Under the pieces are notes generated by a model. That model did not search any database. It had not been told where the DNA came from and was given only the letters and a program-made list of their open reading frames with translations. From JACCWP01 sp963785115 (lineage in GTDB: Bacteria; Actinomycetota; Actinomycetes; Propionibacteriales; Nocardioidaceae): DNA of 64,000 bases. Made by a program: the position numbers and the translations under genes. Below are positions 42,721-51,197 of the stretch, one piece after another; positions within the stretch are counted from its first letter, which is position 1; every line of letters begins with the position of its first letter. The stretch covers positions 186,001 through 250,000 of the forward strand of contig CAWATY010000031.1 of assembly GCA_963785115.1 (NCBI GenBank). The letters run 5' to 3'.

Positions 42721-42766
42721 GGGCTGATCAGCCCGTCTCCCAGGATCGCACCGGCCTACCGGCCGG
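42721..42766. terminator. Palindromes between mutM and the small coiled-coil gene
   Basis: A perfect 14-bp palindrome GGGCTGATCAGCCC (42721-42734) and a hairpin CCGGCC-n4-GGCCGG (42751-42766) lie in the 128-bp gap after mutM. Together they may end mutM transcription. The first is also a possible operator for the gene starting at 42651. Confidence 0.4.
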
Positions 42767-42779
42767 GTCAACCGGCGCC

Positions 42780-43643
42780 TCACCACCGACCCCGGCGGGG
42801 TCGCGGCTGGCAGCGGGGGCAGGTGTACGACGACCGGTTCATGAACGGGTCACGGCGTACGGGCGTGCCGCAGCGCGGGCAGGGCTCGCCCTCCCGCCCG
42901 TAGACGGCGAGCGAGCGGTCGAAGTAGCCGGAGGCCCCGTCGACGTCGACGTACAGGGCGTCGAAGGAGGTCCCGCCCTCGCCCAGCGCGGCGAGCATGA
43001 CGTCGTGCACCGCTGCCAGCAGCCGGGTGACCTCGGCGCGACGGAGCGTCTCGGTGGGGCGGGCGTAGTGCAGCCGGGCCAGCCACAGCGCCTCGTCGGC
43101 GTAGATGTTTCCCACCCCGGACACGAGCGTCTGGTCGAGCAGGGCTCGCTTGATCCCGGTGCGGCGGCGGTGCAGCCGGGGATAGACGGTGGCCGGGTCG
43201 TAGCGCGGGTCGAGGGGGTCGAGGCCGATGTGCGTCACCTCGGCGGGCAGCTCGGCGCCCCCCTCGCTCACCGACAGGCCGCCGAAGGTGCGCTGGTCGA
43301 CGAAGCGCAGGTCGAGCCCGTCGTCGAGGGTCAGCCGCACCCGCAGGTGCTTCTCGGTGGGGGCCTCGTGCGGCTGGACCAGGAGCTGGCCGGACATCCC
43401 GAGGTGCGCCAGCAGCGCGTCGTCCTCGCCCTGACCGGCGTCCAGCGGCACCCAGAGGTACTTGCCGCGGCGGCGGGGCTCGCCGAGTCGCGCACCGCGC
43501 AACCGGGCGCTGAAGTCCGCGGCACCACCGGTGTGCCGGCGCACAGCGCGCGGCGACAGCACCTCCACCTCGACGATCCGGCGACCAGCGGTGTGCCGGG
43601 CCAGACCGCGGCGCACCACCTCGACCTCGGGGAGCTCGGGCAC
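42780..43643 (-). CDS. mutM: Formamidopyrimidine-DNA glycosylase MutM
   Basis: Base-excision repair glycosylase/lyase for 8-oxoguanine (287 aa). The N-terminal PELPEVEVVRRG holds the catalytic Pro and Glu; HLGMSGQLL near 79 and the helix-two-turn-helix region with GVGNIYADEALWLARL near 172-187 follow; the C-terminal zinc finger has Cys pairs CPRCGTP and CPRCQ near 252 and 276. The C-terminus has an extra PRPRRGRW after the finger. It follows rnc by 9 nt, the common rnc-mutM pair. Confidence 0.96.
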   Translation of the reverse strand: MPELPEVEVVRRGLARHTAGRRIVEVEVLSPRAVRRHTGGAADFSARLRGARLGEPRRRGKYLWVPLDAGQGEDDALLAHLGMSGQLLVQPHEAPTEKHLRVRLTLDDGLDLRFVDQRTFGGLSVSEGGAELPAEVTHIGLDPLDPRYDPATVYPRLHRRRTGIKRALLDQTLVSGVGNIYADEALWLARLHYARPTETLRRAEVTRLLAAVHDVMLAALGEGGTSFDALYVDVDGASGYFDRSLAVYGREGEPCPRCGTPVRRDPFMNRSSYTCPRCQPRPRRGRW

Positions 43644-43652
43644 GGCCGTACG

Positions 43653-44396
43653 TCAGCCCGTCGCCGTGGAGCCGTACCGGGCCTGGATCTCCCGCCACCC
43701 GGTCTCGGCCGCCTGCTGCTCGGCCTCCTTCTTCGACCGGCCCTCGCCGCTGCCGTAGAACTCGTCACCGACGCGCACCCGGGCCTTGAACCACTTGGCG
43801 TGGTCGGGACCGGTCTCGTCGACGATGTACTCGGGGACGCCCAGCACGTGCTCGGCGGTGAGCTCCTGCAGGCTGGTCTTCCAGTCCAGGCCGGCGCCAC
43901 GGGTCGCCGCCTCGGCGACCAGGGGGTCGAACAGCGTGCGCACGACCCGCGCGGCGCCGTCGAAGCCGTGCTGCACGTAGACGGCGCCGATCAGCGCCTC
44001 CACGGTGTCGGCGAGGATCGAGGACTTCTCCCGACCGCCCGTGGTCTCCTCCCCGCGGCCCAGCCGCAGGTGCGGACCGATCCCGAGGGTCCGACCGACG
44101 TCGGCCAGCGCCTTGGCGTTGACGACCGCGGCGCGCAGCTTGGCCAGCCGCCCCTCGGACAGGTCGGGATGACGGGTGTAGAGACCGTCGGTGACCACCA
44201 GGCCGAGCACGGAGTCGCCGAGGAACTCCAGCCGCTCGTTGGTGGGCAGCCCACCGTGCTCGTAGGCGAAGGAGCGGTGGGTCAGAGCGAGCTCGAGCGC
44301 GTCCGGGGCGAGGTCGGGCACGCCCAGGGCGGCCAACAGCTCAGTCCGGTCAGGTACCGGTGTGCCGCGGTCGGGGGCGGCGTCGCGCGAGCCCAT
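43653..44396 (-). CDS. rnc: Ribonuclease III
   Basis: Double-strand-specific endoribonuclease (247 aa) that processes rRNA precursors. The RNase III signature NERLEFLGDSVLGLVVTD is near residues 52-69, the second catalytic region has LADTVEALIGAVYV near 126-139 and the C-terminal dsRNA-binding domain runs from KTSLQELTAEH (about 171) to the KKEAEQQAAETGWREI end. The start at 44396 adds about 18 hydrophilic residues before the conserved helix; a later start is possible. It lies 10 nt from rpmF and 9 nt from mutM, in the order rpmF-rnc-mutM. Confidence 0.96.
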   Translation of the reverse strand: MGSRDAAPDRGTPVPDRTELLAALGVPDLAPDALELALTHRSFAYEHGGLPTNERLEFLGDSVLGLVVTDGLYTRHPDLSEGRLAKLRAAVVNAKALADVGRTLGIGPHLRLGRGEETTGGREKSSILADTVEALIGAVYVQHGFDGAARVVRTLFDPLVAEAATRGAGLDWKTSLQELTAEHVLGVPEYIVDETGPDHAKWFKARVRVGDEFYGSGEGRSKKEAEQQAAETGWREIQARYGSTATG

Positions 44397-44406
44397 CCCG
44401 CCCGGG

Positions 44407-44592
44407 TCAGACGACCTGGCGCCGCTCGCCCCGCGGCCCGTACTGACCGCACTCCGGGCAGGCCCGGTGCGGCAGGTGCGGGGACCGGCAGGCCGGGTTC
44501 GCGCAGGTGACCAGGGCGGGCGCGGCGGCCTTCCACTGGGCGCGGCGGTGCCGCGTGTTGCTGCGCGACGTCTTCCGCTTCGGAACCGCCAC
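44407..44592 (-). CDS. rpmF: 50S ribosomal protein L32 (zinc-binding form)
   Basis: Large-subunit protein of 61 aa, starting AVPKRKTSRSNTRHRRAQWK as usual. Cys residues in CANPACRS and CPECGQYG give the C+ zinc-binding type. GTG 44592 has GAGGAG with 9-nt spacing; the in-frame GTG at 44598 is too close to that site. Follows the DUF177 gene by 6 nt, the well-known DUF177-rpmF pair. Confidence 0.95.
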   Translation of the reverse strand: MAVPKRKTSRSNTRHRRAQWKAAAPALVTCANPACRSPHLPHRACPECGQYGPRGERRQVV

Positions 44593-44598
44593 TTTCAC

Positions 44599-45186
44599 TC
44601 ACTCCTCGTCCGGACCGGATGTGCCCGGTCGTTCGTCGTGCGCCCAGCCGGCCAGGGCGGCCCACCGGGAGTCTGACACCTCATCGTGCCGGTGTGCCGG
44701 ATCGTCCGCGAGCCGGGCCCCACAGGTGGGGCACAGACCCGGGCAGTCGTCGCGGCACAGCGGGCGGAACGGCAGTGCGAGCACCACCGCGTCGCGCAGC
44801 AGCGGGTCGAGGTCGATCCGGTCGTCGACCACACGTCCGGCCTCGTCGTCTGCGGCGTCGCTCTCCGGGTACGCGTACAGCTCCTGCAGGTCGACGTCGA
44901 CGTCGAGCTCGACGTCCTGCAGGCACCGGGCGCACTCGCCGCGGGCGCGGGACTGCGCGGTTCCGGTGACCAGCACCCCTTCCAGCACCGACTCGAGCCG
45001 CAGCGACAGCGCGACGGGCTCACCCTCGGGGACGCCGACGACCTCGGTGCCGAGCTCGGCCGGTGCCGGGACCGAACGGGACTCCTGCTGCTGCGACCCG
45101 GGGCGTCGACCCAGCTCGCGGATGTCGAGGACGAGCGGGGCGTTCGGGTCCAGGGCGAGCAGCGGGATCTCTTTCGGGTCGGCCAC
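44599..45186 (-). CDS. DUF177 / YceD family protein
   Basis: Protein of 195 aa from the DUF177 family, whose gene accompanies rpmF in most bacteria; a role in 23S rRNA maturation or accumulation is reported for relatives. Typical part: LVTGTAQSRARGECARCLQDVELDVDV, with further Cys in CRDDCPGLCPTCGARL near 145-160 that could bind zinc. GTG 45186 (ADPKEIPLLALDPN) is my choice; the open frame beyond it to 45384 is GC-rich shadow and no strong ribosome site is seen, so the start is uncertain. Upstream of rpmF by 6 nt. Confidence 0.85.
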   Translation of the reverse strand: MADPKEIPLLALDPNAPLVLDIRELGRRPGSQQQESRSVPAPAELGTEVVGVPEGEPVALSLRLESVLEGVLVTGTAQSRARGECARCLQDVELDVDVDLQELYAYPESDAADDEAGRVVDDRIDLDPLLRDAVVLALPFRPLCRDDCPGLCPTCGARLADDPAHRHDEVSDSRWAALAGWAHDERPGTSGPDEE

Positions 45187-45292
45187 GGGCGGCGACAGGT
45201 GGCGACGGCAGTCGTGGCGGGGAGGGCCTTCGTGGGTGCTGGTGGGCTGAGGCCGCCGGCCAGGATACCGGGTCGGCCCGCCCCGACACCAA

Positions 45293-45829
45293 TCAGTCGC
45301 CGTGGTCCGGCAGGGCGATGAGGTCGGCCTCGGCCCCGCCCAGGGTGTCGAGCTCGCTGCGCCCGCGCAGCCGCTCGCGCCCACGCTGCACGGCCTCCAG
45401 CGTCTTGGCCAGCGACAGCTCGAAGTTGGCCAGCCGCTCGTCGACGTAGTCGTCGGTCTCGCGACGCAGCGCGGCCGCCTCGGCCTTGGCCTCGGTGACC
45501 AGTCGCTCGGCCTCGGTCCGGCCGAGCGTGAAGACGTCGCTGTCGGAGACCAGCTCGTCGCGACGCCGCACGGCGTCGGCCACGATCTGGCGGCCCTCCT
45601 CCTCCGCGCGGGCGATCACGTCGTCGCGCGAGGCGAGCACCCGGTCGGACTCGCCGAAGGCCTGCGGCAACATGTCCGCCAGCTCGTCGAGCGCCGCCAA
45701 CAGGTCGGCGCGGTTGACGACGGCAGACGCCGACATCGGCATCGACCGTGCGGTCGACACCTGTTCCCTGATCTCGGCCAGCTTGGCCCGGACGTCCACG
45801 TCTGCTGCCCGCCCTCCCGCGCGCCTCAT
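45293..45829 (-). CDS. sepIVA: SepIVA-like DivIVA-family coiled-coil protein
   Basis: Coiled-coil protein of 178 aa resembling mycobacterial SepIVA (Rv2927c), an essential septation factor. Similar stretches: SMPMSASAVVNRADLLAAL near 29-47, then a long Ala/Glu/Arg-rich coiled coil, and the C-terminal DDYVDERLANFELSLAKTLE near 126-145. It is shorter than the mycobacterial protein, with fewer coil repeats. Start is ATG 45829; GTG 45799 (DVRAKLAEIREQ) is an alternative. It lies next to the DUF177-rpmF-rnc genes as in mycobacteria, which supports the call. Confidence 0.8.
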   Translation of the reverse strand: MRRAGGRAADVDVRAKLAEIREQVSTARSMPMSASAVVNRADLLAALDELADMLPQAFGESDRVLASRDDVIARAEEEGRQIVADAVRRRDELVSDSDVFTLGRTEAERLVTEAKAEAAALRRETDDYVDERLANFELSLAKTLEAVQRGRERLRGRSELDTLGGAEADLIALPDHGD

Positions 45830-45910
45830 ACCCGCAACGGGAGCGTAACCCGTGATGCGCGGCCAGGTCGCCCCAGCCGACCCGGTGTCCGTTTCGTACT
45901 GACTCGGTGG

Positions 45911-46390
45911 TCAGCCCGTGCGGAGCCTGTCGTGCAGCCGGGTCAGCACGGCCGGCGGCACCAGTCCGGAGACGTCGCCACCGTGCGCGGCGACCTCCTT
46001 GACCAGGCTCGAGGCGAGGAACGACCACTCCGGGCTGGTGGGGACGAACACCGTCTCGATCCCTGCGAGCCGGCTGTTCATCTGGGCCATCTGCAGCTCG
46101 TAGTCGAAGTCGGTGACCGCGCGCAGCCCCTTGACGATCGCCGTGATGCCGCGGGCGCGGCAGAAGTCGACCAGCAGCCCCTCGAACGACTCCACCCGGA
46201 CGCCTGGCAGGTCGCCGGTCGCCTCGCGCAGCATCGCCACCCGCTCCTCGACGCTGAACAGCCCCTGCTTGGCGGTGTTGACCAGCACGCCGACGGTGAC
46301 CTCGTCGAAGAGCCGCGCGGCCCGGGCGACGATGTCGACGTGGCCGTACGTCACCGGGTCGAAGGAGCCGGGACACACCGCAGTCGGCAC
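45911..46390 (-). CDS. coaD: Phosphopantetheine adenylyltransferase
   Basis: Makes dephospho-CoA from 4'-phosphopantetheine and ATP in coenzyme A synthesis (159 aa). Nucleotidyltransferase motif PGSFDPVTYGHVDIVARA near 7-24 (TxGH form), then TAIVKGLRAVTDFDYELQMAQMN near 83-105 and VFVPTSPEWSFLASSLVKEVA near 113-133. All standard. ATG 46390 comes directly after the rsmD stop. The rsmD-coaD pair is common in bacteria. Confidence 0.97.
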   Translation of the reverse strand: MPTAVCPGSFDPVTYGHVDIVARAARLFDEVTVGVLVNTAKQGLFSVEERVAMLREATGDLPGVRVESFEGLLVDFCRARGITAIVKGLRAVTDFDYELQMAQMNSRLAGIETVFVPTSPEWSFLASSLVKEVAAHGGDVSGLVPPAVLTRLHDRLRTG

Positions 46391-46999
46391 TCAGTCCTCC
46401 GTCGAGGTCTCGGTCGGGCTCTCGAAGTGGCGGCGACCGTACCAAAGCGTGGTCTCGCCGTAGCCGCGCTCGCCGACGGGCCGGACGCCGGTCGGGAACT
46501 CCCAGCCCGCCCCGCGGGTCGGGCGCTCGACGACCAGCAGCGCGTCGGCCGCCAGCCAGCCGTGGGTCAGCCCGGAGCCGAGGACCTCGCGCAGCTGGTC
46601 GGCCTCGAGCGGGTACGGCGCGTCGGCGAAGACCAGGTCAGCTCCGGCCGCGACTTCCGCGAACGGTGGTCGGGCGAGCACCCGCTCGACGCGGTCGTGG
46701 ACGACCCGCGCCCGCTCGCCCACGGCGAGCGCTTCGACGTTCGCCCGGACCACCGCGACGGCGCGGCGGTCGGCCTCCACCAGCACGGCGTGCGCCGCGC
46801 CGCGGGACAGTGCTTCCAGTCCGACGGCGCCGGAGCCGGCGTACAGGTCGAGCACGACCGCGCCGTCGAGCCCGCCGATCAACGCCTCGACGCGCGAGAA
46901 CAGCGCCTCGCGCACCCGGTCGCTGGTGGGCCGTGTGGTGTCGCCGGATGGCGTACGCAACCTGCGACCGCCGTGCTCGCCTGCGACGACGCGGGTCAC
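46391..46999 (-). CDS. rsmD: 16S rRNA (guanine966-N2)-methyltransferase RsmD
   Basis: rRNA methyltransferase of 202 aa. RVVAGEHGGRRL start, motif I VVLDLYAGSGAVGLEALSRGA near 48-68, acidic VLVEADRRAV near 73, and catalytic motif IV reads FADAPYPLE, with Ala where most RsmD proteins have Pro (DPPY). Otherwise normal. GTG 46999 overlaps the recG stop (GTGA). Order recG-rsmD-coaD is common. Confidence 0.93.
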   Translation of the reverse strand: MTRVVAGEHGGRRLRTPSGDTTRPTSDRVREALFSRVEALIGGLDGAVVLDLYAGSGAVGLEALSRGAAHAVLVEADRRAVAVVRANVEALAVGERARVVHDRVERVLARPPFAEVAAGADLVFADAPYPLEADQLREVLGSGLTHGWLAADALLVVERPTRGAGWEFPTGVRPVGERGYGETTLWYGRRHFESPTETSTED

Positions 47000-49209
47000 G
47001 CCTTCTCCAGCCAGTCAGCGCGGGTGGAGTCCTCCAGCGCCGCGACCTGCTCGGCCAGCGCCGGCCATCGGCCGAGCGCCGGGTCGTCGGCGACCAGCGT
47101 GGTCGCATCGGCCCGGGCATCGGCGATCACCTGCTCGTGCTCGACCACCGACAGCAGCCGCAGGCTCGAGCGCCGACCCGACTGCGAGGAACCCAGCACG
47201 TCGCCCTCACGGCGGACCGCGACGTCGAGCCGGGACACCTCGAAGCCGTCGGACGTGGCGGCGACCGCCTCCAGCCGCTCGCGGGCCGGGCTGTCCGCAG
47301 CAGCGGACGTGACCAACAGGCACAGACCCGGTGCGGTGCCGCGGCCGACCCGCCCCCGCAGCTGGTGCAGCTGGGACAGCCCGAAGCGCTCGGCGTCCAT
47401 CACGACCATCACGGTGGCGTTGGGCACATCGACACCCACCTCGACGACGGTGGTGGCCACCACCACGTCGACCTCGCCGATGGCGAACCGGTCCATCACC
47501 CCGTCCTTCACGTCGGGCGGCAGCCGACCGTGCAGGATCTCGGTGCGCAGCCCGGCCAGTCCGCCGGCGCGCAGCTCGTCGGCCAGCTCGAGCACGGCGT
47601 GGGTGGCCGGCGCGTCGGCCGCCGCGCGGTCGGCGTCGGTGTCGTCGTCGTCGGCCGGCGGCTCCGGCTCCTCCCCGCTCTCACCCGGTCCGATCCGGGC
47701 ACAGACCACGTAGGCCTGCCGGCCCTCGCCGCATTCCTCGCGGACCCGCTGCCAGGCGCGGTCCAGCCAGTCGGGCCGCTCGGCCGCGGGTACGACCGTG
47801 GTCTGGACGGGTTCGCGGCCGGCCGGGACCTCCGCGAGCACCGACGTGTCCAGGTCGCCGAACACCGTCATCGCCACCGTGCGCGGGATCGGGGTGGCGG
47901 TCATCACGAGGACGTGTGGGCGGCTCCCGTCGCCCCGCTCGGTCAGGGCGGCCCGTTGCTCGACCCCGAAGCGGTGCTGCTCGTCGACCACGACCAGCCC
48001 CAGCTCGGCGAACTGCACCCGCTCCTCCAGCAGCGCGTGGGTGCCGACGACGATGCCGGCCGCTCCGGACGCGACGTCGAGCATCGCCTCGCGCCGCGAC
48101 GCGGTGGACAGGGCACCGGTGAGCAGCCGCACCCGGGTGGCGACGTCGGCACCGCCGAGCATGCCGCCGGTGGCCAGCTCGCCGAGCAGCCTGGTCACGC
48201 TGCGGAAGTGCTGCTGGGCGAGGACCTCGGTCGGCGCCAGCAGCGCCGCCTGTCCGCCCGCGTCGACGACCTGCAGCATCGCCCGCAACGCGACCACGGT
48301 CTTGCCCGACCCGACCTCGCCCTGCAGCAGCCGGTGCATCGGGTGTGCCCGGGCCAGGTCGGCCGCGATCTCGTCGCCGACCCGGCGCTGACCGTCGGTC
48401 AGCGCGAACGGCAGCCGCTGCTCGAACCGCTCGCGGATGCCGTCGGCGACTGGCTCCCGAGGCCGGGCCGGCAGCGCGTCGACGCTCGCCCGGCGGCGCG
48501 CCAGCGCCACCTGGGTGAGCAGGGCCTCGTCGTAGCGGAGCCGCTCGCGGGCCCGCTGCCAGTCCCGGGGCTCCTCCGGCCGGTGGATCGCCTCGAGCGC
48601 CGTACGGAGGTCGAGCAGATGGTGCCGCTCGCGCAGCTCGGGCGGCACCGGGTCGTCGAGCTCGTCGATCGCGTCGAGCACCAGCTCGACCGACGAGGCG
48701 ACGACCCAGCTCTGCACCTTGCCGGCCGCCGGGTAGATCGGGATCAGCCGCCGGGTGAGGCGGGCACCGTCGACGTCGTCGCCGTCGAGGATCTCGCACT
48801 CCGGGTGCATCAGCTGGCGCCGCCCGTTGAACTCGCCGACCTTGCCGGCGAACAGTCCGAGCGTCCCCGCCTTGAGCTGCGTCGCGCGCCAGGCCTGCTT
48901 GAAGAACGTGAGCAGCAGCTCTCCGGTGCCGTCGGTGACCACGACCTCGGTACGGACCGGGCGCCTGCGGCGACGCGGGTCGGGCTTGCCGTACTCCTTG
49001 TTGACCGCGCTGCGGACCCGGGCCTGGACGGTCACGTGCTCGTCGAGCCGCAGCGCCTGCAGCGGGGTCAGCTCACCGCGGGCGGCGTAGCGGCGGGGGT
49101 AGTGGCGCAGCAGGTCGTCGACGGTGCGCAGCTCGAGGAAGCTGTCGAGCTTCTTGGCCGTGGCCGCGCCGACGACGCCCACCAGCTTGGTGTCGAGCCG
49201 CACGGCCAT
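46996..49209 (-). CDS. recG: ATP-dependent DNA helicase RecG
   Basis: Branch-migrating helicase (737 aa) for stalled forks and Holliday junctions. N-terminal wedge/OB domain with RRYAARGELTPLQAL near 41; helicase domain 1 has Walker A LQGEVGSGKTVVALRAML near 296-313, VVVDEQHRFGVEQRAAL (DExH form) near 407-423 and MTATPIPRT near 437-445; domain 2 ends with QLRGRVGRGTAPGLCLL near 627-643. A Glu/Asp-rich insertion (EEPEPPADDDDTDADRAAA) near 523-545 is extra to E. coli RecG. ATG 49209 is preferred; upstream frame is shadow. Its stop overlaps the rsmD start. Confidence 0.95.
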   Translation of the reverse strand: MAVRLDTKLVGVVGAATAKKLDSFLELRTVDDLLRHYPRRYAARGELTPLQALRLDEHVTVQARVRSAVNKEYGKPDPRRRRRPVRTEVVVTDGTGELLLTFFKQAWRATQLKAGTLGLFAGKVGEFNGRRQLMHPECEILDGDDVDGARLTRRLIPIYPAAGKVQSWVVASSVELVLDAIDELDDPVPPELRERHHLLDLRTALEAIHRPEEPRDWQRARERLRYDEALLTQVALARRRASVDALPARPREPVADGIRERFEQRLPFALTDGQRRVGDEIAADLARAHPMHRLLQGEVGSGKTVVALRAMLQVVDAGGQAALLAPTEVLAQQHFRSVTRLLGELATGGMLGGADVATRVRLLTGALSTASRREAMLDVASGAAGIVVGTHALLEERVQFAELGLVVVDEQHRFGVEQRAALTERGDGSRPHVLVMTATPIPRTVAMTVFGDLDTSVLAEVPAGREPVQTTVVPAAERPDWLDRAWQRVREECGEGRQAYVVCARIGPGESGEEPEPPADDDDTDADRAAADAPATHAVLELADELRAGGLAGLRTEILHGRLPPDVKDGVMDRFAIGEVDVVVATTVVEVGVDVPNATVMVVMDAERFGLSQLHQLRGRVGRGTAPGLCLLVTSAAADSPARERLEAVAATSDGFEVSRLDVAVRREGDVLGSSQSGRRSSLRLLSVVEHEQVIADARADATTLVADDPALGRWPALAEQVAALEDSTRADWLEKA

Positions 49210-49219
49210 CAGGACACGC

Positions 49220-50845
49220 TCACTCGACGGCCAGGAAGACCGGGTAGCGCTCCTGCCCGCCCTCGTGGACCAGCACGTCGACCTCGGGCCGGTCGTGCCC
49301 GACGTAGGTCTCGAGCCTGGCGGCCATGTCGTCGGGGGCACCCGCGCCGGTGACGACGGTGACCAGCTCGCCGCCGCCGACGAGCAACCGGTCGAGCACC
49401 TGCTGGGCGGTCACGACGAGATCGTCACCCACCACCTGGAAGTCGCCGTCGACGACCCCGAGCACGTCGCCGCGCTCGCACGGCCCCGCCGAGGTCATGG
49501 CCCGCCTGGTGGCCACCGTCACCGCGCCGTGCCGGGTGTGCCCGGCCGCGCCCGTCATCTGCACGACGTCGACGTCGAATCCGCGGCCCGGGTCGTGCAC
49601 CGCGAGCGCCGCAAGGCCCTGGACCTGTGCCCGGGTGGGGATCACGGCCACCCGGATCCCGCTCTCGCGCGCCTGCCGGGCTGCCGCCTCCGCCGCGGTG
49701 ACGAGCGCGCCGTCGTTGGGCAGCACGACCACCTCGTCTGCCTCGCTCTCGAGCACGGCGGTCAGGACGTCGTCGGTCGAGCAGCGGCGACCGTCGGACG
49801 GGGAGACCACCCGCGCGCCGGCGTCGGTGAACAGCGCGGCCAGCCCGGGACCGGCAGCGGTCGCGAGGACCACCCGGCCCTTGCGCGCGGACGCCGCGGC
49901 GGTCGCCACCTGCTCGGCGAAGTGGGTGACCACGACCCGGTGCGGCCGGCCGGCGGCGATGCCGGCCTCGATCGCGGCACCGGGGTCGTCGACGTGGACG
50001 TGGACGTTCCACAGCCCGTCGCCACCGACCACGACCAGCGAGTCGCCGAGCGGCGCGAGGGCAGTGCGAAGCGCGGGCACGGCGTCGTCGTCGGCGTCGA
50101 GCAGGTACATCACCTCGTACGACGGTCCCTCCGGACTCAGGTCGTCGGCCGGCAACGGCACCGGGATCGGGTGTCGCACCCGGCCCCCCTGCGGGCGCCG
50201 GCCGGTGAGCACCGACTCGGTCGTGTCGAGAACCACCGTCAGCGCGCGGCCGCCGGCGTCGACCACGCCCGCCTGGCGGAGCCGCTCGAGCTGCTCAGGG
50301 GTGCGCCGCAGGGCCTCGTGCGCAGCGGTGGTGGCGGCGCGCAGCACCACCGACGGCAGCGCGCCCTGGCCGGCCGAGGCCGCGCCGTCGGCGGCCGCCC
50401 GGGCCACCGTCAGGATCGTGCCGTCCACCGGCTCGCCCACCGCCTGCCAGGCCGCAGTGGCGGCGTCGTCGAGGGCCTCGGCCAGCGTCACGCCCCACGT
50501 CGGGTCGCGAGGGTCGACCGGTCTCGTCGCGGCCGCGACGGCCAGGGCCGGCACGCAGGCACGCAGCAGCTGGGACAGGATCACGCCGGAATTGCCGCGC
50601 GCACCCCGCAGCGCACCGTCGACGAACGCGCGCACGACCTCGGTGGCCGCATCGCCGCGCTCGTCGGCCTCGTCGGCGGCCCGGGTGGCAGCCTCCATCG
50701 TGAGATAGACGTTGGTGCCGGTGTCGGCGTCGGGGACCGGGTAGACGTTGAGGGCGTCGATCTCCTCGCGCGCCTCACCGAGCGCCTCGACGCAGCTGCG
50801 GCGCCAGCGGGCGAACAGCTCCCGCAGCGCGGCCTCCTCGATCAC
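49220..50845 (-). CDS. DAK2/DegV-partner family kinase-like protein (FakA/YloV-like)
   Basis: Protein of 541 aa with an N-terminal Dak2 phosphatase/kinase-like domain, NVYPVPDADTGTNVYLTMEA near 34-53 and ALRGARGNSGVILSQLLRA near 79-97, where the Asp and Asn bind Mg-ATP, plus a C-terminal YloV-type domain with PLGDSLVVVGGDGLWNVHVHVDDP. In firmicutes FakA phosphorylates fatty acids bound to FakB; no fakB-like gene is next door. GTG 50845 gives the likely start (IEEAALRELFARW). It is divergent from rpmB, and its stop lies 10 nt before the recG start, so recG probably follows on the same transcript. Confidence 0.88.
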   Translation of the reverse strand: MIEEAALRELFARWRRSCVEALGEAREEIDALNVYPVPDADTGTNVYLTMEAATRAADEADERGDAATEVVRAFVDGALRGARGNSGVILSQLLRACVPALAVAAATRPVDPRDPTWGVTLAEALDDAATAAWQAVGEPVDGTILTVARAAADGAASAGQGALPSVVLRAATTAAHEALRRTPEQLERLRQAGVVDAGGRALTVVLDTTESVLTGRRPQGGRVRHPIPVPLPADDLSPEGPSYEVMYLLDADDDAVPALRTALAPLGDSLVVVGGDGLWNVHVHVDDPGAAIEAGIAAGRPHRVVVTHFAEQVATAAASARKGRVVLATAAGPGLAALFTDAGARVVSPSDGRRCSTDDVLTAVLESEADEVVVLPNDGALVTAAEAAARQARESGIRVAVIPTRAQVQGLAALAVHDPGRGFDVDVVQMTGAAGHTRHGAVTVATRRAMTSAGPCERGDVLGVVDGDFQVVGDDLVVTAQQVLDRLLVGGGELVTVVTGAGAPDDMAARLETYVGHDRPEVDVLVHEGGQERYPVFLAVE

Positions 50846-51010
50846 CGCAGGAGGGTATCCGGGACCACCCCTGATCCCGGCCCGGCGGCTGACCGATTGG
50901 AGCCGGCGCCCCCGGGTCCGGTACGCTTTCGAGGTTGCCCACGTCGCGTGGGCCCCGCCGCGCCGCACCCGGCCGGCGGTGCACGTACCTCGATCCTGGG
51001 AGTGTCTGCG

Positions 51011-51196
51011 GTGGCTGCCGTCTGCGACATCTGCGGCAAGAAGCCCGGCTTCGGCAACAACCGGCCGTGGTCGCGCAAGAAGACGCGCCGTCGCTTCGAC
51101 CCCAACATCCAGCGGGTCCGGGCGACCGTCGACTCCGCGCCCAAGCGGCTGAACGTGTGCACGTCGTGCCTCAAGGCCGGCAAGGTCACCCGCTGA
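51011..51196 (+). CDS. rpmB: 50S ribosomal protein L28
   Basis: Large-subunit protein of 61 aa: AAVCDICGKKPGFGNNRP start, RRRFDPNIQRVR centre, and CTSCLKAGKVTR end. The CxxC pairs (CDIC, CTSC) make it the zinc-binding form. GTG 51011 has GGGAG with 8-nt spacing. It stands alone on the plus strand, divergent from the DAK-type gene and convergent with thiL (1-nt gap). Confidence 0.97.
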   Translation: MAAVCDICGKKPGFGNNRPWSRKKTRRRFDPNIQRVRATVDSAPKRLNVCTSCLKAGKVTR

Positions 51197-51197
51197 C

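Noticed and set aside
49220..51196. Antisense frame of rpmB running through the DAK-type gene
   Set aside because: The rpmB frame upstream of 51011 is shadow of the minus-strand gene; the L28 start is clear.
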